Assembly: GCF_049472655.1 (NCBI RefSeq)
Contig: NZ_JAQNCS010000001.1
Span: forward strand, 62,001 to 126,000
Reading direction: 5' to 3'
Source of the DNA: Deferribacter abyssi
Lineage (GTDB): Bacteria; Chrysiogenota; Deferribacteres; Deferribacterales; Deferribacteraceae
DNA: 64,000 bases
The notes under the pieces are model-generated. The model did no database searches. It was not told where the DNA came from and saw only the letters and a program-made list of their open reading frames with translations. Each line of letters starts with the position of its first letter. Position 1 is the first letter of the stretch. Of the stretch, positions 52,361 to 59,382 are shown one piece after another. The position numbers and the translations under genes were made by a program.

Positions 52361-53285
52361 TGGTTGTGCAGTACGTTATCAGAATGTAGAAAATTTTGAT
52401 AAATATTTTTGGCCTGATATCTCTAATCCAAAGATAGCGCTTATAAACATTATAGATACGAAAAAAATTAGGGAAAATTATAGTTTTTTTAGAAAGTTTT
52501 TTGGAATTGAACATGAGATTCCCCCTCTGTATCGGCCTTTTGCTGTGGCGGCAAATGATAATTACATTGCTGTTAGCGATATTATGTTTGGAGTGGTTTA
52601 TTTGATAGATAAGAATAATTTTAGGCTGGATATTATAAAAGAGTTTTCTGGTAAAAGGTTAAAGTCTATAGTAGATATGGATTTCGACAATAATAATCTT
52701 TATTTGGTTGATTCAGAAAAAGGGTATATTATTAGATACAATATTATTGATAAGTCAACTTCATTTCTAGATATTCAATTAAGTAAACCTGTATCAATAA
52801 AGGTTGATTCAAAAAATCATCTTATATTTTTGGCAGATGCTAACAGAAATAAAATAGTTATTACGGATATGGATGGAAATATTAAAAATGAGATTGATAA
52901 GGGATTTAATTTTCCATTGGATATAGATGTTATTAAAAATAAAAGATGGCTGTATGTTTTAGACTCTATGAATTTTAGAATTATTAAACTAGATTATGAT
53001 GGTAATATTTTGGATACGTTTGGTGAGATTGGAAACAGACCGGGTAATTTTTCAAAACCTAAAGGTATATGCATCGATAAATATGAGAGAATATATGTTA
53101 CAGATGCTGACTTTGATAATTTTCAAATTTTTGACTTAGATGGTAATTTGCTTTATTTTATTGGACAGAATGGCTCTGATGTTGAATCTTTTTACATGCC
53201 TGCAAGGATTTATTGTTATAATGATGAGATTTATATAGCTGATTTGTTTAATGCAAGAGTAAAGGTATATAAGTCATTTGAATAG
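52317..53285 (+). CDS. NHL-repeat beta-propeller lipoprotein (paralogue of 42814)
   Basis: The 322-residue protein starts at ATG 52317 within the PpiC gene (44-base overlap); the lipobox LVSGC near residue 17 requires this start. NFDKYFWPDISNPKIALINI after the lipobox parallels the 42814 protein. NHL-type repeats are clear, such as FSKPKGICIDKYERIYVTDA near 245 and FYMPARIYCYNDEIYIADLF near 290. It has no heme motif. It ends unit C, just before the sigma54 promoter of the 11-heme gene. Confidence 0.8.
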   Translation: MKQLLKFLIIIILVSGCAVRYQNVENFDKYFWPDISNPKIALINIIDTKKIRENYSFFRKFFGIEHEIPPLYRPFAVAANDNYIAVSDIMFGVVYLIDKNNFRLDIIKEFSGKRLKSIVDMDFDNNNLYLVDSEKGYIIRYNIIDKSTSFLDIQLSKPVSIKVDSKNHLIFLADANRNKIVITDMDGNIKNEIDKGFNFPLDIDVIKNKRWLYVLDSMNFRIIKLDYDGNILDTFGEIGNRPGNFSKPKGICIDKYERIYVTDADFDNFQIFDLDGNLLYFIGQNGSDVESFYMPARIYCYNDEIYIADLFNARVKVYKSFE

Positions 53286-53289
53286 TGTA

Positions 53290-53303
53290 GGCATGATATT
53301 TGC
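53290..53303 (+). promoter_or_regulatory. Sigma54-like (-24/-12) promoter of the 11-heme gene
   Basis: AGGCATG then ATAT then TTGCTA places GG at 53290-53291 and GC at 53302-53303 with 10 bases between; the first consensus T is A. Predicted start near 53315, just before SD CAGGAGG and ATG 53328, so the leader would be very short. Confidence 0.68.
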
Positions 53304-53327
53304 TATCTTTATAGCAGGAGGAAGTTT

Positions 53328-54866
53328 ATGAAAATTAAAGTAAGCATAAGTTTATTGATACTAGGTATATTTAGTTCATTGATATATGCTGGAGTAGCAA
53401 ATACCAAGCACAATCTATCAAAATCTGGCCCGGGACCTATAAAGTCAAGCCAAGAGAATAGAGTTTGTGTATTTTGTCATACTCCACACAATGCTCTTCC
53501 ATATGCTCCCCTTTGGAATAGAGAACTTAGTACGGCAGTGTATCAAACGTATTCTTCAGTGACTATGAATGCTTCGCCAGGACAGCCCACTGGGAGTTCG
53601 AAATTATGCCTTTCATGTCACGATGGAACAATAGCACTCAATGCTATATATGCTACTACATCGTCAATAGCCACGGATTTGAATTTTCCATTATCAGGTG
53701 AAGCAAATCTTGGTACTGACCTAAGAGATGATCATCCTATATCATTTGTTTATGATGATAATCTAGCTGTTCAAGATAGGCAGTTGAAATCACCATCAGT
53801 TTTACCTTCATTTATAAAACTTCAAAACGGAAGGATTGAATGTACAACATGTCATGATCCGCATACAGAAACTATTTATTTTTTAAGAACTGCTGATAAA
53901 CAATTGTTATGTACAAGCTGTCATGATAAAAAGGTTGAAGGTAGTAAAACGTTACCTTTTTCTACATCTGTGCATAATCAGGTTGTGAGCAGTGCGCCCA
54001 TTTCATCAGATTATGCCTGTGGCAACTGCCATAAACCACATAATGCAAAAGATATTATTACGGGTTCTGCAACTTCTCAGTTGTTAAAAGGTAATGAAGA
54101 AGATTTATGTTTTGTGTGTCACGGGAGTTCACAAGGTATTGGACCATTGTCTGAAAATAATATTGATATTGAAAGTTTGATGTCAAGCAATGATGGGTTT
54201 TATGATATTTATAGTGGTACAAGAAGATGGGTAAACAGGTCACATGATGTGACAGATGCACAACAAGGTAGCAGTGGTGCTCATCTTGAGTGTATAAATT
54301 GTCATGGTGTTCATGGAGTTAGGAGAGACGATTTAAATACCACAAATGTGATAGAATCACTTGTTGATCCAGACAATCCTTTACAACCCTTTACTTGGTC
54401 AACTAACCCGACAAATTATAATGGTACTGACAAATATTGGTTGAAAATATATAAAATAGATCATTTTTGTTTGAAATGCCATGATGGTAGTTTTCCAACT
54501 TTTACTGATAGACCTGATTTAAATGTATTGGATCCTACTAATAATAATGGCAGGATAAGAAATATAGCTAGTTCTTTTAGTAATGATATACATGGTAAAG
54601 AAAAAATACCTTGTATAATTTGTCATGACCCACACGGGGGTAATCCTTTTTTGATTACTAATCGTATGAAATGGACAGGAACAGCTCCTTTTAGTACTTA
54701 TAATGCTTCTCAGACTAATTTTGATAGTGGGACTATCGTAGCACCTATAAATCCAGTAAAATTTGAATTATGTAGATTATCATGTCATAATGGGAGGAGA
54801 ACTCAGCACCAAAAAAATAAAACCAATTGTCAACAATGTCATTACCATGGAGGTGGGAGATTATAA
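53328..54866 (+). CDS. 11-heme c-type cytochrome, extended OmcE-like family member
   Basis: The 512-residue exported protein (signal peptide 1-21) has ten CXXCH motifs and one CX3CH (CRLSCH near 484). Its N-terminal 170 residues match the tetraheme module (GVANTKHNLSKSG, CHTPHNALPYAPLWN, LCLSCHDGT, HPISFVYDD, ECTTCHDPHTE). Low lysine and high Ser/Thr/Asn content resemble the 47121 protein and suggest surface exposure. It ends HYHGGGRL. It is a single-gene unit with its own promoter. A terminal or surface-exposed reductase or connector is possible. Confidence 0.82.
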   Translation: MKIKVSISLLILGIFSSLIYAGVANTKHNLSKSGPGPIKSSQENRVCVFCHTPHNALPYAPLWNRELSTAVYQTYSSVTMNASPGQPTGSSKLCLSCHDGTIALNAIYATTSSIATDLNFPLSGEANLGTDLRDDHPISFVYDDNLAVQDRQLKSPSVLPSFIKLQNGRIECTTCHDPHTETIYFLRTADKQLLCTSCHDKKVEGSKTLPFSTSVHNQVVSSAPISSDYACGNCHKPHNAKDIITGSATSQLLKGNEEDLCFVCHGSSQGIGPLSENNIDIESLMSSNDGFYDIYSGTRRWVNRSHDVTDAQQGSSGAHLECINCHGVHGVRRDDLNTTNVIESLVDPDNPLQPFTWSTNPTNYNGTDKYWLKIYKIDHFCLKCHDGSFPTFTDRPDLNVLDPTNNNGRIRNIASSFSNDIHGKEKIPCIICHDPHGGNPFLITNRMKWTGTAPFSTYNASQTNFDSGTIVAPINPVKFELCRLSCHNGRRTQHQKNKTNCQQCHYHGGGRL

Positions 54867-55119
54867 CTTGAAATGGTATAATGGTAAAAAATTTTTTATT
54901 GTTTACTAATTTTAGGTTACCAACCATATAAAACTGTTATATATTTAAATTTGAAAAATTAAGATGTATTGCTAGCTTTTAAATTGGATATGTTCCAAAA
55001 GAGTTATTTTAAATCTGTGATTATTCTTTTATGATACAGCTGTTTTTTTGATATTGCTATATTATATTGTTTTGAATTATGTAATCATCAAGATTAATGA
55101 ATAGGGTTAGTTGTTAGCT

Positions 55120-55467
55120 TTATTGTGTACAGCTTTCTGGTTCAAAGGAGCCTAAGCCGTGGTTTATAAGGAATGCTTCAATATTTTTATAATGTTTTGG
55201 TTTTAATTTGATAGAGTCTAATTCACCATTTTTATGAACTCGTTTTAATTTTTTCATGTCGTTGGTAAAAAACAGTTTCCACTGTTCAGTGGTAAGTGAG
55301 GAAGGGGTAATATAAGGTATGTTTTTAAATTTTCCATTATGACATTTTTTGTGGCAATATTTTTTAAACTTCCTTTTACCTGCTCTTTGATTTACTGCGT
55401 AAGCATTCATTACGGTTGTGAATATAAGTGCTGAAACCAGTAATACAATGAATAATTTTTTACTCAT
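55120..55467 (-). CDS. Exported monoheme protein with CX3CH motif
   Basis: This 115-residue protein has a signal peptide (1-24) and a single CX3CH motif (CHKKCHNG near residue 37). The rest, EQWKLFFTNDMKKLKRVHKNGELD..., is short and helical with no second motif, and two C-terminal cysteine-proximal residues (ESCTQ) end it. ATG 55467 has SD GGAGGC; a TATAAT on the minus strand (plus 55501-55506) is upstream. Small cytochromes of this kind occur with a diheme or multiheme partner in delta-proteobacteria-like genomes, but I do not recognise a named family. Confidence 0.68.
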   Translation of the reverse strand: MSKKLFIVLLVSALIFTTVMNAYAVNQRAGKRKFKKYCHKKCHNGKFKNIPYITPSSLTTEQWKLFFTNDMKKLKRVHKNGELDSIKLKPKHYKNIEAFLINHGLGSFEPESCTQ

Positions 55468-55531
55468 TAGTGCCTCCATAAAATCAAAATACTCAACAAT
55501 ATTATATCATAAAATAGTGTAAATTGCTTTG

Positions 55532-55969
55532 CTATTCTTTGAGCATCTTAAGAATTTCAGTAAAAGTTTTATATCCTGGAGCTATGTCATGCATATTTCC
55601 AAATTTGTCATAAATAGCAATTATGGGTACTAAACGTATGTTGAGATAATTTATAAGGTTGTTGGTTGCAATGTATAAAGGGAAGTCAACATTCAGGTTT
55701 TTATAAGCTCTTAAAGCTGACGATTCAAGTTTATCAATAGAGATTAATATTACTGATATTTGTTTTTTATCCAGTTTGATTTTATTTTTATAAAGTTCTT
55801 TAATCTCTTTTTTACAATAAGGGCAATAAGATGCCCAAAAAACTACAATTGTTGTGCTTTTATTTTTACGAATGAGTTGTTGGAAATCATCTATTTTAAG
55901 CTTTACTAAAGCATTTGAATATGTGGAATAAAAAATTAAAGAAATCAATAATAAAAAAATTCTCATCAT
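55532..55969 (-). CDS. TlpA/ResA-like exported thioredoxin
   Basis: The 145-residue protein has a signal peptide (1-20) and an active thioredoxin site VVFWASYCPYCKKE near residue 48, with a cis-proline loop VRLVPIIAIYDK near 112. Such proteins keep heme-attachment cysteines reduced during cytochrome c maturation, which fits the cytochrome locus next door. The start overlaps the thiS stop by 4 bases. In contrast, the 40964 protein lacks these cysteines. Confidence 0.82.
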   Translation of the reverse strand: MMRIFLLLISLIFYSTYSNALVKLKIDDFQQLIRKNKSTTIVVFWASYCPYCKKEIKELYKNKIKLDKKQISVILISIDKLESSALRAYKNLNVDFPLYIATNNLINYLNIRLVPIIAIYDKFGNMHDIAPGYKTFTEILKMLKE

Positions 55970-56166
55970 CCACCTCCAACGAAATGAATCAACTCAAGGC
56001 TGTCCCCTTCCTTAATAGTTATTTTGACATAATCGTCTCTATTCAAAATTGTTTTATTATATTCAACAACAATTCTATCTAATTTTAAATTTAGTGATTT
56101 TATTAGATCAAAAATTGTGATGTTGTCACTAACTTCTTTTATTTCACCGTTGATTTTGATCTTCAT
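55966..56166 (-). CDS. thiS: Sulfur carrier protein ThiS
   Basis: The 66-residue ubiquitin-fold protein ends in HFVGGG, the diglycine tail that is adenylated and thiocarboxylated by ThiF. MKIKINGEIKEV and LDRIVVEYNKTI are normal ThiS phrases. It supplies sulfur for the thiazole of thiamine. Its neighbours are the ThiF-like gene upstream and a thioredoxin downstream on the same strand; thiD is also in the window. Confidence 0.88.
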   Translation of the reverse strand: MKIKINGEIKEVSDNITIFDLIKSLNLKLDRIVVEYNKTILNRDDYVKITIKEGDSLELIHFVGGG

Positions 56167-56241
56167 TATTTCCTCTCATTAATTCAATTATAGTAATACA
56201 TAAAACCAAATTAAGATTCTTATGATTATTTCACAAAAAAA

Positions 56242-57054
56242 TTAAAAAACATTTTTATCATTTACTAAGTATCTTACAGCTATATTTGCCTGCATATTTG
56301 CAGCTACCGTTACTCTAGTTGCCATTAACCCTTCACCAGGTTTTGCTTCGTTTACAAAATCACCTACAATGTAAACATTTTTACCAAGCTTTTCCACCTT
56401 TAATAATGAAGTGTCATAAATACCTGCTACACCGCTTGCTCCTATAATCAATTTATCAGGGAAAAGCTGCAAGCAATTTTTTATTAAAAGAGCTTTGGTT
56501 TCAGCTTTATCGAAGGCTTCGATTATAACGTCTACATCATGAAAAAGTTCTTTGATATTGTTTTCATTCACAAAACAGTCAACAGGATCATAGGTGATAT
56601 ATGGATTTATTCTTTTTAAGGTTTCTAATAATGCATCGGTTTTCTTCCTTCCTATTTGGTCTATAAAATAGTACTGCCTGTTTAAATTTGACGGTTCAAC
56701 AACATCAAAATCTATTAATCTTAAAAATCCTACTCCCATTCTGGCAAGACTTGTGGCTATATTCGATCCAAGACCTCCAAGTCCTGCAATGGCCACCCTA
56801 CCTTTTTTTAATTTTTTGTGTATTCCAGGAGTATGTCTTGCAATCATGAGAGCTTCTAATTCATCAAAAGAAGGTATTTCTCCTCTTTTTATCAAAACAA
56901 CATTATCGTTATTATTTAATGTTACGTCTTTATTCATGATATGACCATTTAAAATCACAATGTCAGCATCTGGTTTAATATTGTCTCGTAGCTGAAAAAG
57001 GGTTGTATTTTCTACAACTTTGGTGGGTTTTTCATTTACAAATACCATTATCAT
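56242..57054 (-). CDS. thiF: ThiF-type adenylyltransferase with N-terminal ThiS-like domain
   Basis: The 270-residue protein has an N-terminal ubiquitin-like segment (about 1-58; VFVNEKPTKVVENTTLFQL) without a terminal GG, then an E1-like Rossmann domain with VAIAGLGGLGSNIATSLARMG near 87, DFDVVEPSNLNRQYYF near 118 and catalytic-region GRKKTDALLETL. It activates the ThiS C-terminus. The MoeB-type zinc CxxC pairs are absent, as in short ThiF proteins. It overlaps comEC by 23 bases. Confidence 0.83.
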   Translation of the reverse strand: MIMVFVNEKPTKVVENTTLFQLRDNIKPDADIVILNGHIMNKDVTLNNNDNVVLIKRGEIPSFDELEALMIARHTPGIHKKLKKGRVAIAGLGGLGSNIATSLARMGVGFLRLIDFDVVEPSNLNRQYYFIDQIGRKKTDALLETLKRINPYITYDPVDCFVNENNIKELFHDVDVIIEAFDKAETKALLIKNCLQLFPDKLIIGASGVAGIYDTSLLKVEKLGKNVYIVGDFVNEAKPGEGLMATRVTVAANMQANIAVRYLVNDKNVF

Positions 57055-58690
57055 AGATTATTTCACCTTTTTTTAAAATGATGCATTTTTTATTTTTTAA
57101 TTCATATATATTTTTTGATTTTACTTCATTTTTATAAATAATAAAGATTTTATTTTGTGACATCAACAACTTTTTTGAAATACTATTTGATTTTGTCATG
57201 TAAACTATTTTGCAATTTTTATCAATTTTGTTGATGCAAATATCTAATAAAAAGTTATTTTTAATTTTAAAATAAAGATTTTGCCCGTCATAGATATGTA
57301 TTATTCCATTGTCGAATTTTTTGATACCAAACTTTGCGACTATAGGAAGGAATTTGTATTTGAAATCATTGTAAAAACCTTTAAAAAATACCTGTTTTCT
57401 GCCACTTAAATCTATAATCCCTTTTGAACGAATCATATTTGGAAAAATTATGATATTGGATTTTTCAAAATTAATAAGGGGGATTATGAGTAACAAGAGC
57501 AAAAAAGTGAATTTTTTTAAAATGATGAATAGTAGAATTAAAATTAATGAAAATATTAGGAGATAAAAGTTGATTTTATTAAGTATAAAGGTGGAATATG
57601 TAAGTTTGTATAAAAAGGTGGCTATTTTATGTATCCAACTTTCAACTGTAATTAGTGGAGCAATGGCAAAGTGACCAGTAAAAGGTGTAATCAGACCTGT
57701 TATAATCAGAAGGTAAATGAATGGTAGCATAATAAACGTATTCAAAATTCCAAGATAGTTGAAATTTCCAAAACTGTATAGAATAATAGGCATAGTAAAA
57801 AGGGTAGCACCAAGAGGAACAAGAATTGCGCTCTTTAATCCTTTTTCTTTTTCTATAACTGTTAAGATTCCGAAAACGGCAGCAAAGGATAATTGAAATG
57901 ATATATCAAAAGCAGATGATGGAAATAAAAAAAGAAAAAGTGATGCTATAAAGAGGAGCAGTTTCCTTAATTCTACTTTTATATCAAAAAATAGTGCAAC
58001 AAAAATGAATATTGCGAAAAGTGAAGCCCGTAAAACTGTTATCTTTAAACCTGTTAAAATTGTGAATGGTATAAGTGTTAGACTTACTGCTAGGTAGCGG
58101 AATCTCAATGGTAAGAAAGAAAATATTAAAAAAGAAATGGAAATAATAATTCCAACATGTAGGCCTGATATAGCAAGGAGATGGAAAATACCAGTGATGA
58201 TAAAAAGGTCTTTTATTGTATTATCTAAATATATTCTGTTTCCAAAAAGTGCTGCCTGTATTATGCTGACCTCTCCACATGATTCGATATAGATTTTTTT
58301 GCATAATTTTTCCCTTATTTCTAGTAAGGTAGTAACAATCGGTATTTTAAACCTTAATAGCTTGTTATTTAACTTGAAAATTGCAGTGCCTGGTTTGAGC
58401 TGACTGTTTTTATAAATACTTGTTATTCCTTTAGAATATCTTTTTTGCTTTTCAGTGATAATGTCCATTTTTGAAAGAATATGATTGGAAAAGAGTATTA
58501 TTATCAGAAAAAATAAAAAAAGCTTGCCTTTAAAAAATAATTGTAGAATTAAAGATAATAACAAAAAAGATATAAATAAAAGCAACACATGGGGTAGTTT
58601 TTTTGAAATAAAATTAAGGAATAATGAGTAAAAGAGAGATGATGCAAAGAAAATTTCTGTTTTGAATTTATAACTTGAAAAACCTTGCAT
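57032..58690 (-). CDS. comEC: ComEC/Rec2-like DNA uptake membrane protein, lacking the C-terminal MBL domain
   Basis: This 552-residue protein has many membrane helices and the ComEC competence-domain signature GIFHLLAISGLHVGIII near residue 168, followed by LTGLKITVLRASLFA near 225. Full ComEC proteins are usually 700-800 residues with a periplasmic metallo-beta-lactamase-like domain; here the C-terminal 140 residues (KFGIKKFDNGIIHIYDGQN...) contain no HxHxDH. It may be a natural short form or have lost nuclease function. DNA uptake through the inner membrane would fit pilT in this genome. Confidence 0.82.
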   Translation of the reverse strand: MQGFSSYKFKTEIFFASSLFYSLFLNFISKKLPHVLLLFISFLLLSLILQLFFKGKLFLFFLIIILFSNHILSKMDIITEKQKRYSKGITSIYKNSQLKPGTAIFKLNNKLLRFKIPIVTTLLEIREKLCKKIYIESCGEVSIIQAALFGNRIYLDNTIKDLFIITGIFHLLAISGLHVGIIISISFLIFSFLPLRFRYLAVSLTLIPFTILTGLKITVLRASLFAIFIFVALFFDIKVELRKLLLFIASLFLFLFPSSAFDISFQLSFAAVFGILTVIEKEKGLKSAILVPLGATLFTMPIILYSFGNFNYLGILNTFIMLPFIYLLIITGLITPFTGHFAIAPLITVESWIHKIATFLYKLTYSTFILNKINFYLLIFSLILILLFIILKKFTFLLLLLIIPLINFEKSNIIIFPNMIRSKGIIDLSGRKQVFFKGFYNDFKYKFLPIVAKFGIKKFDNGIIHIYDGQNLYFKIKNNFLLDICINKIDKNCKIVYMTKSNSISKKLLMSQNKIFIIYKNEVKSKNIYELKNKKCIILKKGEIIYDNGICK

Positions 58691-58755
58691 CTGATTTTAT
58701 AACCGTAAAATCTATTTTAAGTTTACAACAAATTATATCTAAAATGGAGATTAAA

Positions 58756-59382
58756 ATGAAGAATAAATTTCCCCCTTTATTTACGTTTGTGGGCAGTTCT
58801 GGCAGTGGAAAAACCACATTTTTAGAGAATCTAATACCATTTTTTACTAAAAAAGGGTTTAAAGTGGGTGCTATAAAACATGATGCTCATAGATTTGAAA
58901 TAGATAAACCTGGGAAAGATTCTTATCGATTGAAAAAAGCAGGATCAAATCAAGTGATCATTTCATCGAAAGAGAAGGTTGCTTTAATAAAAACAGTAAA
59001 TAAGGATATGTCAGTTTATGAGTTGATTTTAAACTATTTTAATGATGTGGATATTATTTTAACAGAGGGGTATAAAAAAAGTAGCATACCAAAATTTGAA
59101 ATTTATAGGATTGAAAATGGGAAAGAGCCTCTGTGTTTTGGTGATAGTAATCTTGTAGGTATTGTTACTAACGGTGAAGTATCTATGAATAATCCGGTTT
59201 TTGGGTTGAAGGATTATGATAAGGTTGCAGATTATATAATATCGATTGCTAATCTAGGTGGTGTTGAAGTGAAGGTTGATTGTGAAGATGAGCTTGTAAA
59301 GAGATTTTTAGAGGAGAAAATTTCTATGGTGAAGTTTTTTAAAACCGTCAAAAATGTAAAAGTTAAAGTGGAGTTTGATTAA
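58756..59382 (+). CDS. mobB: Molybdopterin-guanine dinucleotide biosynthesis adapter MobB
   Basis: The 208-residue P-loop protein has Walker A FVGSSGSGKTTFLENL near residue 10 and the MobB phrase VGAIKHDAHRFEIDKPGKDS near 38. It binds GTP and assists MobA. ATG 58756 is chosen because GGAGA lies 5 bases before it; the frame continues to 58675, which overlaps the start of comEC on the other strand. A C-terminal extension of about 40 residues goes beyond the usual 160-170. dnaE follows with one shared base. Confidence 0.85.
   Translation: MKNKFPPLFTFVGSSGSGKTTFLENLIPFFTKKGFKVGAIKHDAHRFEIDKPGKDSYRLKKAGSNQVIISSKEKVALIKTVNKDMSVYELILNYFNDVDIILTEGYKKSSIPKFEIYRIENGKEPLCFGDSNLVGIVTNGEVSMNNPVFGLKDYDKVADYIISIANLGGVEVKVDCEDELVKRFLEEKISMVKFFKTVKNVKVKVEFD

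Noticed and set aside
31974..54866. Nitrite reductase (NrfA), hydroxylamine or tetrathionate reductase among the cytochromes
   Set aside because: No CXXCK motif or other catalytic-heme signature was seen in any of the multiheme proteins.
55528..55969. Idea that the TlpA-like protein belongs to the sigma54 regulon
   Set aside because: It is on the opposite strand and no -24/-12 element was seen upstream of thiF, thiS or this gene.
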